From: Lachnospiraceae bacterium
Lineage (GTDB): Bacteria > Bacillota > Clostridia > Lachnospirales > Lachnospiraceae
Reading direction: 5' to 3'
Assembly: GCA_902363835.1 (NCBI GenBank)
Contig: CABJBM010000015.1
Coordinates: 62,001-126,000, forward strand
Length of the DNA stretch: 64,000 nt
Shown piece by piece: positions 45,977 through 54,051 of the stretch. The notes under the pieces were generated by a model. The model saw only the letters and a program-made list of their open reading frames with translations, was not told the DNA's origin and did no database searches. Numbering within the stretch: position 1 is the stretch's first letter; each line of letters opens with the position of its first letter. The translations under genes and the position numbers were made by a program.

Positions 45977-46096
45977 TTGTATTAAAATATGGTTTTATAC
46001 AATGTTTGTGGTGTTATATTACCATTCTTTTGTTACTAAGTCAATATAAATATTGGATTTTAGCAATGTTTTATAGGAATATGTAATAAAATATTG
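45977..46096. promoter_or_regulatory. Three AT-rich palindromes, candidate DeoR operators
   Basis: Between the divergent nucleoside-hydrolase and DeoR genes lie three inverted repeats: 45977-46002 (TTGTATTAAAA / TTTTATACAA), 46042-46055 (CAATAT-AA-ATATTG) and 46064-46096 (CAATGTTTTAT / ATAAAATATTG, one mismatch). They share the core CAATRT/ATATTG or TTATACAATG. DeoR proteins often bind multiple such sites and loop DNA. Confidence 0.55.
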
Positions 46097-46137
46097 TTTT
46101 TATGCTAAAAGTCGTATTTGAGTTTCACATATTTAAT

Positions 46138-46166
46138 TTGACATTGGAAAAAGCCATTGATATCAT
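46138..46166 (+). promoter_or_regulatory. Promoter of the DeoR-family gene
   Basis: TTGACA (46138-46143) and TATCAT (46161-46166) are 17 bases apart. Confidence 0.75.
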
Positions 46167-46199
46167 GGTAATATACCAAGTTTTGAAAGGATTTTATAT

Positions 46200-46982
46200 A
46201 TGGCAAATAAATTACAGTTACGCAGAAAAAAAATACTGGACTTGCTTTCCCAGGTTCCCATCAGTTCTACGCAGCAGTTGGCCGAAGCAACCGATGTTTC
46301 TACCGAAACCATGCGCAAAGATTTAGACGCCCTGGCGGAAGAAGGCCTGATCATTAAAGTACATGGCGGAGTAGCACTGGCCAATACGGTAAGCGAGATA
46401 CCATTTAATTTACGTGCAAAAGAGCATGTGGAGCTAAAAATAAAAATTGCTACAGCAGCCGCAAAGCTGGTGGAAAAAGGTGATGCCATTTTAATGGAAA
46501 GCTGCACCACCAACCTGGAGTTGGCCAAGGTATTGGTACAGGACCCGGAGCTGCTTCAGACGCTTGTTATTGTCACCAACTCCTTTGAGATTGCTTCCTT
46601 ATTTAGTTTCGGAGGTTTGTGCCAGAGGCTCTTCTTTTTAGGCGGCTGGGTAAGTCCCCAAGAGCACGCCGCGCGTGGTTATCAAACGACGAAGATGATG
46701 CAGGAGGTACATGTGAACAAAGCATTCATCAGCGGCGCAGCCATCAGCGAGCAGCTGGTGATCACTGGTTATTACGATGATGACGTTGCTTTTCAAAAGA
46801 CAGCTCTGCGATGTGCAGATAAAATCATCTTGATGCTGGACAGCAGCAAATTTGAAAAAAATGCGCTGCTAACGGTTGCAGACCTGTCAGACATGGATTA
46901 TCTGGTTACCGATAAAGCTTTTTCAAAGGAGAAGATCAAGGAAATTACTGTGATGAATGTCTCATATATTTTTGCGCAATAA
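46200..46982 (+). CDS. DeoR-family transcriptional regulator
   Basis: A 260-residue regulator: N-terminal helix-turn-helix (about 1-58; STQQLAEATDVSTETMRKDLDAL) with the family's KVHGGV linker, then a DeoR C-terminal sensor domain (about 75-235; ESCTTN, GGWVSP). AAAGGA precedes the ATG. It is divergent from the nucleoside-hydrolase/Ugp-like operon and probably represses it, with a sugar phosphate as inducer. Confidence 0.9.
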   Translation: MANKLQLRRKKILDLLSQVPISSTQQLAEATDVSTETMRKDLDALAEEGLIIKVHGGVALANTVSEIPFNLRAKEHVELKIKIATAAAKLVEKGDAILMESCTTNLELAKVLVQDPELLQTLVIVTNSFEIASLFSFGGLCQRLFFLGGWVSPQEHAARGYQTTKMMQEVHVNKAFISGAAISEQLVITGYYDDDVAFQKTALRCADKIILMLDSSKFEKNALLTVADLSDMDYLVTDKAFSKEKIKEITVMNVSYIFAQ

Positions 46983-46991
46983 ATGAAGGCA

Positions 46992-47020
46992 TTGCCTTTT
47001 ATCGTATTTTGTGATACACT
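46992..47020 (+). promoter_or_regulatory. Probable queT promoter
   Basis: TTGCCT (46992-46997) and TACACT (47015-47020) are 17 bases apart, about 120 bases before the queT start and ahead of the riboswitch candidate. Confidence 0.5.
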
Positions 47021-47089
47021 TTTTTCTGCAATAAGGTCGCAGACTCCCTGATTTTCCTACATATTCAGGAGTGTCTGCAGGTGAAGACC

Positions 47090-47132
47090 GGTGTGTTCGT
47101 GACCTTCCACACCTAAAACAAAACTAAAGGAG
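47090..47132 (+). ncRNA. Candidate preQ1 riboswitch (class I-like)
   Basis: GGTGTG (47090-47095) pairs with CACACC (47108-47113) around a 12-base loop starting TTC and ending in C, as in preQ1-I aptamers. An A-rich tail (TAAAACAAAACTAAAGG, 47114-47130) follows and contains the Shine-Dalgarno. Loop CCTT can pair with tail AAGG, giving the pseudoknot and masking the ribosome site. An upstream hairpin (about 47038-47077) is also present. It sits directly before queT, a known preQ1 regulon member. The class assignment needs a covariance search. Confidence 0.6.
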
Positions 47133-47140
47133 AAATGAAT

Positions 47141-47650
47141 ATGCATTACAAAACTTCAGAAAAGACCTATTTCATGGTCTTTTCAGCAGCGATTGCTGCA
47201 GTCTACACTGTGCTGACTATGATTTTTGCACCTGTCAGCTTTGGTCCCATCCAGTTTAGGATCTCAGAGATTCTCTGTATTCTTCCATTTTTTACTCCGG
47301 CGGCAATTCCCGGACTGTTTATCGGCTGTTTCCTGTCTAATTTATTATGCGGTGCAGCTACCCTGGATGTGATTTTCGGCAGCCTTGCGACCCTCATTGG
47401 AGCGATTGGCTCCTATAAGCTTCGTAAAAACAAGTGGCTGGTATGTGTTCCCCCGATTCTGGCAAATGCCATCATCATCCCATGGGTTCTTCGATATGCT
47501 TATGGCTCAGAGGATATGATATGGTACGCCATGGTTACAGTCGGTATAGGAGAAGTCCTTGTGATTGGGATTCTTGGAAATATCCTGCTTGGCGTATTAA
47601 ATAACTACAAGCATATAATATTCGGGCGTTTCCTGTCAGATAAAGGATAA
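47141..47650 (+). CDS. queT: QueT-family queuosine precursor transporter
   Basis: A 169-residue membrane protein with about five hydrophobic segments. It has the QueT signatures: VFSAAIAAVYTVLTM, QFRISEILCILPFF, GLFIGCFLSNLL and GVGIGEVLV-type stretches. QueT is the substrate-binding S component of an ECF transporter for queuosine precursors (preQ0/preQ1). AAAGGAG lies 8 bases before the ATG at 47141; the ATG at 47135 would have only 2. A single gene under riboswitch control. Confidence 0.9.
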   Translation: MHYKTSEKTYFMVFSAAIAAVYTVLTMIFAPVSFGPIQFRISEILCILPFFTPAAIPGLFIGCFLSNLLCGAATLDVIFGSLATLIGAIGSYKLRKNKWLVCVPPILANAIIIPWVLRYAYGSEDMIWYAMVTVGIGEVLVIGILGNILLGVLNNYKHIIFGRFLSDKG

Positions 47651-47713
47651 GCTTTGGAATTATCCGGGAGCGGAACCCAAAGCCTCGCTATACCGCGTAC
47701 TTATAAGTCCCTA

Positions 47714-47745
47714 TTTAAGTGTCCTCAAAAATGAGGGCACTTAAA
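47714..47745. other. Stem-loop after queT
   Basis: A 14-bp inverted repeat (47714-47727 with 47732-47745) with one mismatch and a 4-base loop; no T run follows on the + strand. It overlaps the end of a small reverse-strand ORF. Confidence 0.5.
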
Positions 47746-47879
47746 GAAGACGGTAAGCACTGATTATAAAATAAAAAAACTTCTTCCCCATCAAGGCTGT
47801 CAAAAGCATCTTCATTTAAGAAATAATCCATGTCCAGAAAGTCATCTTCATTCATGAAGCGGCTGTTCTTAAATGTCAT
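47715..47879 (-). CDS. Small acidic ORF or gene remnant
   Basis: A 54-codon reverse-strand frame from ATG 47879 to TAA 47715. The product is rich in Asp/Glu and aromatic residues (NEDDFLDMDYFLNEDAFDS). The frame continues open upstream for several codons (ENLLEG), so it may be the remnant of a longer gene. GGAAGG abuts the ATG, spacing too short for a good site. I do not recognise it. Confidence 0.3.
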   Translation of the reverse strand: MTFKNSRFMNEDDFLDMDYFLNEDAFDSLDGEEVFLFYNQCLPSSLSALIFEDT

Positions 47880-48460
47880 ACCTTCCAGCAGATTTTCTAT
47901 TTATCTTTTTCTAAATTTCTCAGTATATGGGTTCCTATCTGCCCTCTATTTTCATGTATGTTTAAGCAACACTTTGCTGTTATAATGCTAATTTTAAAGT
48001 TATGAACTTATTTTATCTTCCAATGAAAGGCTATCATCAAACACATTGTATACATTTTAAAAGCCTGATAACTCTTATCCTGAAGAACATAACGAGTTGC
48101 AAATACATCCGGGTTCTTTTATTATGTACCATAACAAAACCTGTGTATAATCAGAACTTCTATGTCTGTAAAATAGTTCCTTATACATTCTCCTTAAGCA
48201 GTTAATACTTTTTTCACAGATAAATATGATATCAGATGTAACACGAATAATTCAGATAAATACATTCTTTTTTCTTTTCTTTTTTCCATTTTTAAACTCC
48301 CTTCATTTTTATATAATGAGTTCCAAATAAAGAACCTTACGACAACTCTATATTACTATAACAATCACTATAAATATAATTAAAGTCTGAAAGTAAAATC
48401 CCGGAAAGCAATGTGTAAAGTATATAAAAAAACATTTATTTTCTAATAGAATTTATTGAG
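47880..48460. other. Sparse AT-rich intergenic DNA
   Basis: No convincing gene except a 31-codon reverse-strand frame at 48194-48289. The + strand frame at 48002-48205 has no ribosome site and looks random. Base composition is much more AT-rich than the surrounding operons. Confidence 0.4.
48194..48289 (-). CDS. Putative 31-residue peptide
   Basis: ATG 48289 (reverse strand) has AAGGGAG 7 bases upstream, a good ribosome site. The peptide has a strongly basic N terminus (MEKRKEKRM) followed by a hydrophobic stretch (SELFVLHLISYLSV). It could be a small membrane peptide, but so short a frame may be chance. Confidence 0.25.
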   Translation of the reverse strand: MEKRKEKRMYLSELFVLHLISYLSVKKVLTA

Positions 48461-48464
48461 TATG

Positions 48465-48493
48465 TTGACTTTTTTACTTGAGAATCTTATGAT
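48465..48493 (+). promoter_or_regulatory. Promoter upstream of the AfuABC-like operon
   Basis: TTGACT (48465-48470) and TATGAT (48488-48493) are 17 bases apart. A 370-base leader would separate it from the binding-protein ATG at 48858. Confidence 0.55.
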
Positions 48494-48681
48494 CCAATCA
48501 ATGGATTAATAAGATTGCAATCACCTGTCCAATTAAAGCTTAAGAAAGGGAGGAGGGGATTTTAACCTTTGATGAGGCAATTGGATATTTTTCGGGTAAA
48601 ACTCCAAAGTATTCAGACCAAATCAGAGAAATATTGAATCAAAAATGATTCGGTATGTTGAGACCTTAGCCCTCTGCTGGT

Positions 48682-48816
48682 ATGTACCGTTTCTTGTTGG
48701 AGAAATATGATTTTGACACGAATGAGTGTGGTTTTATTAATGACTTGGAACCGAGCATTAAGGCTGAACAAAGGCCTGGTATTCAGGGAAGTGTTTATAC
48801 TGATTTGGGAATGTAA
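48682..48816 (+). pseudogene. Short ORF, probable gene remnant
   Basis: A 44-codon frame (ATG 48682 to TAA 48814-48816). Just upstream another frame reads like coding sequence (TFDEAIGYFSGKTPKYSDQI) until a TGA near 48647. The two may be pieces of one broken gene in the leader of the transporter operon. No family is recognised. Confidence 0.3.
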
Positions 48817-48857
48817 AAGACCAGTTGGAGGATCTACTTTTAAAGGAGGTATAAGGA

Positions 48858-49985
48858 ATGAAAAAAAGAATGAAGCAATTAGGTGCAGTTATTTTAGGAG
48901 CAGCTTTACTATCAGGTTCTTTATCAGCATGCAGCCAGGCTCCGAAAGATGATACTGGGGCTGCAAATCAGACAGAAGCTGCTGCAGGCGCAGCTGCCCC
49001 TTCTTCATCTTCCGGCGCTGACCGTTCGGCCAAGCTGCTGATCTACAGTAACTCAAGCGCAGACGGAAAGGGTGCGTGGGTGATACAAAAGGCCAAGGAG
49101 GCCGGATTTAATATTGAATGTGTTGATATTGACGGCGGGGATCTGGTAAACCGGGCAATTGCTGAAAAAAACAACCAGCTGGCGGATGTTGTCTGGGGCT
49201 TAAATACCATGAGTTATGAGGTATTAAAAAAACATGATCTGCTGCAGTCATATCCGGCGCCTGCCTGGACCAGTGACGTGGACATGTCTTTGGCGGATGC
49301 GGAAGGGTATTATTATCCAATCGTTGTCCAGCCGCTTATCCTGGCCTACAAAACCGATGTGTTTACGCCGGAGGCAGCCCCCACAGACTGGGTGCAGGTG
49401 GCAACCTCGGAGGAGTTTAAAGGAAAGCATAATATCCTTTCTCTGGGCGGCGGCACGGTACAGAGTATCATCGCCAGTATCCTGATCCGCTACCGGGATG
49501 ACAGCGGAGAACTGGGGATATCATCTGAGGGCTGGGATGTGATGAAACAGTATATACAAGGAGGACATGTAAACACGGAAACTGAGGACTGGTTTGCCAA
49601 TTTCACCAGCGGCCGGTATCCGATCACCCAGATCTGGGGCAGCGGTTATTTTCAGAGAATCAAAGAGCAGAATTTAACGGATCTGGCCTATGCGGTCCCG
49701 GAGATCGGAGTGCCATACGTAACAGAGCACTTAGGAATCTTTAAGGGCTCTAAGAATCCGGAATTAGCTAAGGAGTTCATAGAATGGTTTGGTTCACCGG
49801 AGGTTCAGGGTGAGTTTTCAGAGAAGTTTGGAACTGCACCGGCTTCTAAGACTGCCCTTGAAAAGGCAGATCCTCAGGTACGGGAGATGCTCACAACCTT
49901 GCATCCGCAGGAGATGGACTGGAAGTTTGTGGGTGAACACCGGGAGCAGTGGATGGAGAAGATCCAGCTTGAATTTGTAGAATAA
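48858..49985 (+). CDS. ABC substrate-binding lipoprotein, AfuA/FbpA-like
   Basis: A 375-residue binding protein of the iron/thiamine/sugar-phosphate type (SBP_bac_6/8-like). The signal peptide ends at LSAC (lipobox). The mature part has LLIYSNSSADGKGAWVI and YYPIVVQPLILAYKTD typical of the family. Although many are annotated as iron binders, AfuA of Actinobacillus binds hexose phosphates. The phosphohexomutase and phosphodiester glycosidase downstream support a phosphorylated sugar here. AAGGAGG precedes the ATG. Confidence 0.85.
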   Translation: MKKRMKQLGAVILGAALLSGSLSACSQAPKDDTGAANQTEAAAGAAAPSSSSGADRSAKLLIYSNSSADGKGAWVIQKAKEAGFNIECVDIDGGDLVNRAIAEKNNQLADVVWGLNTMSYEVLKKHDLLQSYPAPAWTSDVDMSLADAEGYYYPIVVQPLILAYKTDVFTPEAAPTDWVQVATSEEFKGKHNILSLGGGTVQSIIASILIRYRDDSGELGISSEGWDVMKQYIQGGHVNTETEDWFANFTSGRYPITQIWGSGYFQRIKEQNLTDLAYAVPEIGVPYVTEHLGIFKGSKNPELAKEFIEWFGSPEVQGEFSEKFGTAPASKTALEKADPQVREMLTTLHPQEMDWKFVGEHREQWMEKIQLEFVE

Positions 49986-50011
49986 AAGTATCTTAACAGT
50001 GACAAAAGCTA

Positions 50012-50046
50012 TATGGAGCCCGGCTGCTTAACAGCCGTGCTCCATA
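50012..50046 (+). other. Intercistronic hairpin after the binding-protein gene
   Basis: TATGGAGC/GCTCCATA (50012-50019 and 50039-50046) and CGGCTG/CAGCCG (50021-50026 and 50032-50037) form a bulged stem with no T run. Confidence 0.65.
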
Positions 50047-50063
50047 CATAAGGGGAGGCGGAA

Positions 50064-51071
50064 ATGGTTGAATACAGAAATGTCCAAATCAAATACGGTG
50101 ATTTTGTTGCCATGGATCATCTGAATTTAAAGATAGAGGAAGGTGAGTTTTTTACCTTTTTAGGACCGTCAGGCTGCGGAAAAACTACAACACTCAGAGC
50201 GTTGGCAGGATTTATTACTCCATCTTCAGGTGAAATTCTGGTGGATGGGAAGGTGATCAACCAGGAACCAATTGAAAAAAGGGGGATTGGAATTGTCTTC
50301 CAAAGCTATGCACTCTTTCCCAGCATGAATGTGTATGATAATATTGCCTTTGGTCTGCGGGTCAGGAAGATGAAGCCAGAGGCGGTTGAGGAACAGGTTC
50401 TGATGATGGCGGAGAAGGTTTCCATTAACCAGAAACAGCTGTATCGCAATGTATCTGAGCTTTCCGGGGGCCAGCAGCAACGGGTGGCCCTGGCAAGGGC
50501 AATGGTGCTGCAGCCTAAGATTTTGTGCCTGGATGAACCACTGTCTAATCTGGATGCAAAGCTTCGCGTTGGTTTAAGAAGGGAGCTGAAGCGGCTTCAG
50601 AAGGAGCTGGGAATCACGACTCTTTATGTGACCCATGACCAGGAGGAGGCGTTGACTTTATCTGACCGGATTGCTGTGTTTAATAATGGAGTGATTGAGC
50701 AGGTGGGGACTCCAGGCGAGATCTATAGTCATTCGGCCACAGAATTTGTCTGTGATTTTATTGGAGATATTAACCGGCTTCATAGTCATGTGATCAGCGA
50801 GGTGAATCAACAAACCGGGCGGAAGTTTAAGACGGACAAGGAAGCCTATATCAGAATTGAATGCATGGAAGGCAAAAGGCAATCGGAACATGATGTGACA
50901 CTGAAAGGACGGGTGCTGGAAGCAGAATATAACGGTATGTTTTATAAATATACCTTTGACGTGGCGGGAGAACAGATAAAGAGCATTGAAAAGAATACTG
51001 GTAAAGCGGCTTATGAGGTGGGAGAAGAGGTAATATTATTCCTGAACCCGGAAGCAATCATGCAGTTTTAG
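50064..51071 (+). CDS. ABC transporter ATPase, AfuC/FbpC/PotA-like
   Basis: A 335-residue ATPase: Walker A GPSGCGKTT (34-42), signature LSGGQQQRVALARA, Walker B ILCLDEP, H-loop VTHDQEEALTLSDR, and a C-terminal TOBE domain. GGGGAGGCGG precedes the ATG. It energises the fused permease that follows by 18 bases. Confidence 0.92.
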   Translation: MVEYRNVQIKYGDFVAMDHLNLKIEEGEFFTFLGPSGCGKTTTLRALAGFITPSSGEILVDGKVINQEPIEKRGIGIVFQSYALFPSMNVYDNIAFGLRVRKMKPEAVEEQVLMMAEKVSINQKQLYRNVSELSGGQQQRVALARAMVLQPKILCLDEPLSNLDAKLRVGLRRELKRLQKELGITTLYVTHDQEEALTLSDRIAVFNNGVIEQVGTPGEIYSHSATEFVCDFIGDINRLHSHVISEVNQQTGRKFKTDKEAYIRIECMEGKRQSEHDVTLKGRVLEAEYNGMFYKYTFDVAGEQIKSIEKNTGKAAYEVGEEVILFLNPEAIMQF

Positions 51072-51089
51072 CAAACAGGAGGTGAGAGT

Positions 51090-52841
51090 ATGAAGAGCGG
51101 CGGGCAGTTTAGAGAATGGCTTAAAAAGATCGGAGTCAGTGGATTGCTGATACGTATGTTTCTGATCTGGTTTGTATTGACTTTTATCCTGTTTCCCAAT
51201 ATAAGTATGATCGCAGGAATTTTTTACAAGGATGGCAGCTTCTCTACCGATGTATTCCGGAAATTATTATCTTCCAAACGGGCGATGAAGAGTCTTTTGA
51301 ACAGCTTTGTTCTGGCAATGTCCATGGTAGTGACAGTTAATATCATTGGGATCGCACTGGTGGTTTTTACGGATTATCTGGATATTAAAGGGTCTAAAAT
51401 ATTGAAGATCGGTTATTTAAGCACTCTTGTGTATGGCGGAATCGTCCTGTGTACCGGTTACAAATACATCTATGGCGAACAGGGGATCATCACCCAGATG
51501 CTCATGAAAATGATTCCGGATTTAAATCCAGCCTGGTTTCAGGGATATTTTGCCGTATTGTACATCATGACCTTTGCCTGTACATCCAATCATATTATTT
51601 TCTTGTCCAATGCAATCAAGGGAATTGATTACCAGACGGTAGAGGCGGCTAAAAACATGGGAGCGTCCTTTGGGCAGATTTTTTTAAAGGTCGTTTTACC
51701 GGTGTTAAAGCCCACTTTATTTGCTGTTACAATCCTGACCTTTTTATCCGGACTGGGGGCTGTTTCCGCACCCCTGATCGTTGGCGGTCCTGACTTTCAG
51801 ACCATTAATCCGATGATCATCACGTTTTCCTCAACGATCTATTCACGGGATATTGCGGCCCTGCTGGCCATCTTTTTGGGGCTGGTGACCATTATCCTGC
51901 TGGTTTTTATGAATCGGATCGAAAAGAAGGGAAATTATATCTCTGTTTCCAAGGTGAAATCCAGAATTACCAAGGAAAAGCTTAGAAATCCGGTGGCAAA
52001 TGTCATTGCTCACTTAATTGCATGGCTGTTGTTTCTGGTTTATGTAGGCCCCATTATACTGGTTATCCTGTATTCCTTTACAGATTCTGTCACTATTTTG
52101 TCAGGGCAGTTTTCTGCCTCCAGTTTAAGCCTGGAGAATTATGTAAAATTATTCAGCGAGAAAGGGGCATTAAAACCATATATTGTAAGCATTGTGTATT
52201 CTTTGCTGGCGGCTTTATTGGTGGTGGCACTAACGACGCTGGTGTCCAGAATCATCCATAAGTCTGACAGTAAGTTTGCTGCCGGGCTTGAGTATTCCAT
52301 GCTGATTCCCTGGCTGCTTCCCAGCACTCTGATCGGTTTGGGATTGTTGATGACCTTTGATAAACGGCAAATGCTTGCAGCAGATAAGGTCCTGGTTGGG
52401 ACCCCGCTGATTCTTTTGATTGCATATATCATTGTGAAGATCCCCTTTTCCTTAAGGATGATCAAGGCGGCCTTTTTTGGAGTTGATGAGGCGCTGGAGG
52501 AGTCGGCTAAAAGTATGGGAGCCAGTTCATTTTATACCTTTCGGAAGGTGATCCTGCCGATTATTTTCCCGGCATTAGTTTCGGTGGCTGTTTTGAACTT
52601 TAACAGTCTGTTGGCCGATTATGACTTGACAGTATTTTTGTTCAATCCCTTTCTGGTGCCCCTGGGGCCGATTATCCGTGCGGCCAGTGATGAGTCTTCT
52701 ACGACCAATGCAAAAGCCATGTCATTTGTATATTCTGTGGTGCTGATGTTATTATCCACTGCAGCGCTTTATTTTGTCTATGGAAGGAAGCCCAAAAGGA
52801 AACGGAAATCTGTTGTGGACGATATGCCGAAAACTCTTTAG
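51090..52841 (+). CDS. Fused ABC permease, two inner-membrane domains (AfuB/FbpB-like)
   Basis: A 583-residue protein with about twelve membrane segments made of two permease halves. EAA loops are at about residues 185-205 (EAAKNMGASFGQIFLKVVLP) and 465-490 (EESAKSMGASSFYTFRKVILP). Such fusions are characteristic of Fbp/Afu-type importers. GGAGGTGAG precedes the ATG. Confidence 0.92.
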   Translation: MKSGGQFREWLKKIGVSGLLIRMFLIWFVLTFILFPNISMIAGIFYKDGSFSTDVFRKLLSSKRAMKSLLNSFVLAMSMVVTVNIIGIALVVFTDYLDIKGSKILKIGYLSTLVYGGIVLCTGYKYIYGEQGIITQMLMKMIPDLNPAWFQGYFAVLYIMTFACTSNHIIFLSNAIKGIDYQTVEAAKNMGASFGQIFLKVVLPVLKPTLFAVTILTFLSGLGAVSAPLIVGGPDFQTINPMIITFSSTIYSRDIAALLAIFLGLVTIILLVFMNRIEKKGNYISVSKVKSRITKEKLRNPVANVIAHLIAWLLFLVYVGPIILVILYSFTDSVTILSGQFSASSLSLENYVKLFSEKGALKPYIVSIVYSLLAALLVVALTTLVSRIIHKSDSKFAAGLEYSMLIPWLLPSTLIGLGLLMTFDKRQMLAADKVLVGTPLILLIAYIIVKIPFSLRMIKAAFFGVDEALEESAKSMGASSFYTFRKVILPIIFPALVSVAVLNFNSLLADYDLTVFLFNPFLVPLGPIIRAASDESSTTNAKAMSFVYSVVLMLLSTAALYFVYGRKPKRKRKSVVDDMPKTL

Positions 52842-52874
52842 AATAGATAAAAAGCAAATGAAGAGGTGCGGCTG

Positions 52875-54038
52875 ATGAGCAGATATGAGAGACTGAAAAG
52901 TGCGGATCTGATGCGTGTGCAAAACGCCAGGAAAATATTGAAAACGATCCATGTGGAAAAGGGAATATACCGTAAGATGCTGGCAGCCAGGACGAATCTG
53001 GCAGCACAGACTGTAACGAATATTATCACTATTTTAATTGACAAGGGAATTGTTCTGGAGCAGCCGTTAAATACAAGCGGAAAAGGACGCAATCCCTTTT
53101 CCCTTGAGATTAATTATTCTGGTTTTTATATTATCAGCATTAAGGCGGAAGGCTGTTTTATGGAGGTCTATTTAAATGGGCTGGATGGAAAGGTTTATTT
53201 TCAGGAAGGGGTCCAGATCAGTCAGGACAAGGATGCCTTGGCTATCCTAAAGGGGTTGCTTCACAATTTGTATGAGAAATGCGGCAGTCAGTATAAGGCG
53301 AGCGCAGTGGTCATCAGTGTGACCGGTATTGTGAATGAAAAAGAAGCGGTGGTAATCGAGTCAGAAGGCCTTAACTGGCATCAGTTTTCCATAGCCGGTG
53401 AGTTGGCCTATTTAAATATACCTGTCTTTGTTTTAAATGATGTGAACCTGATCGCCCATTATGAAAATGCCAACCAGACTGATGACATGAATTTTATGCT
53501 GGTGCGGGTGGATCAGGGAGTAGGGTCGGCAATGATCATTGACCGTCATGTGGTATACAGCACCAACCGGGTATCCGGTGAGTTTGGGCACGTGAAGGTG
53601 ATGCGGCCAAAGGAGACAGTCAGATGCTTCTGCGGGCGAAAGAATTGTATCACACAGTTTATCTCCAGAAATTCATTATCAAGGCGGCTTGACATGCCTT
53701 ATGAAGAGATAAAAGCGGCAGTGGCGGCCGGAGAGGCAAGGGCAGTTGAAACAGTAACGGAGATCGGCAGCCTGGTGGCGCAAAAGTTATCGGATCTGGT
53801 TGTACTTCTGGATCTGGATCGGATCGTGCTTTTTGGCGAGGTAATTGAGGATTTTAAAGAATATATCTATCCGGGACTGAGGAATGATCTTCAGCAGGAT
53901 TTAACGTACTGGGTCAGATTTAATAACCTGGAAATCAAGACATATGATGACTTTCCGCAGATCTGCAGTCAGTATTTGATGAGTTATTATTTTTCAAATG
54001 AGAATGATCTGCAGTTTTTATGGGATTCATTTCTCTAG
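52875..54038 (+). CDS. ROK-family transcriptional regulator
   Basis: A 387-residue ROK protein: N-terminal winged helix (about 15-70; RKMLAARTNLAAQTVTNIITIL) and a sugar-kinase-like domain with the zinc site C251-x-C253-G-x4-C258. AAGAGG lies 8 bases before ATG 52875; the GTG at 52866 overlaps it. It sits between transporter and enzyme genes and likely senses the imported sugar. Whether it keeps kinase activity is unknown. Confidence 0.88.
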   Translation: MSRYERLKSADLMRVQNARKILKTIHVEKGIYRKMLAARTNLAAQTVTNIITILIDKGIVLEQPLNTSGKGRNPFSLEINYSGFYIISIKAEGCFMEVYLNGLDGKVYFQEGVQISQDKDALAILKGLLHNLYEKCGSQYKASAVVISVTGIVNEKEAVVIESEGLNWHQFSIAGELAYLNIPVFVLNDVNLIAHYENANQTDDMNFMLVRVDQGVGSAMIIDRHVVYSTNRVSGEFGHVKVMRPKETVRCFCGRKNCITQFISRNSLSRRLDMPYEEIKAAVAAGEARAVETVTEIGSLVAQKLSDLVVLLDLDRIVLFGEVIEDFKEYIYPGLRNDLQQDLTYWVRFNNLEIKTYDDFPQICSQYLMSYYFSNENDLQFLWDSFL

Positions 54039-54051
54039 GAGCTGAACATTT

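Noticed and set aside
46102..46326. 74-codon plus-strand frame overlapping the DeoR start
   Set aside because: No ribosome site; the promoter and DeoR gene occupy the same DNA.
48002..48205. 67-codon plus-strand frame in the AT-rich gap
   Set aside because: No Shine-Dalgarno, random-looking composition.
48465..48857. Possible riboswitch in the 370-base leader of the AfuABC-like operon
   Set aside because: No recognisable aptamer pattern; the leader looks more like broken coding sequence.
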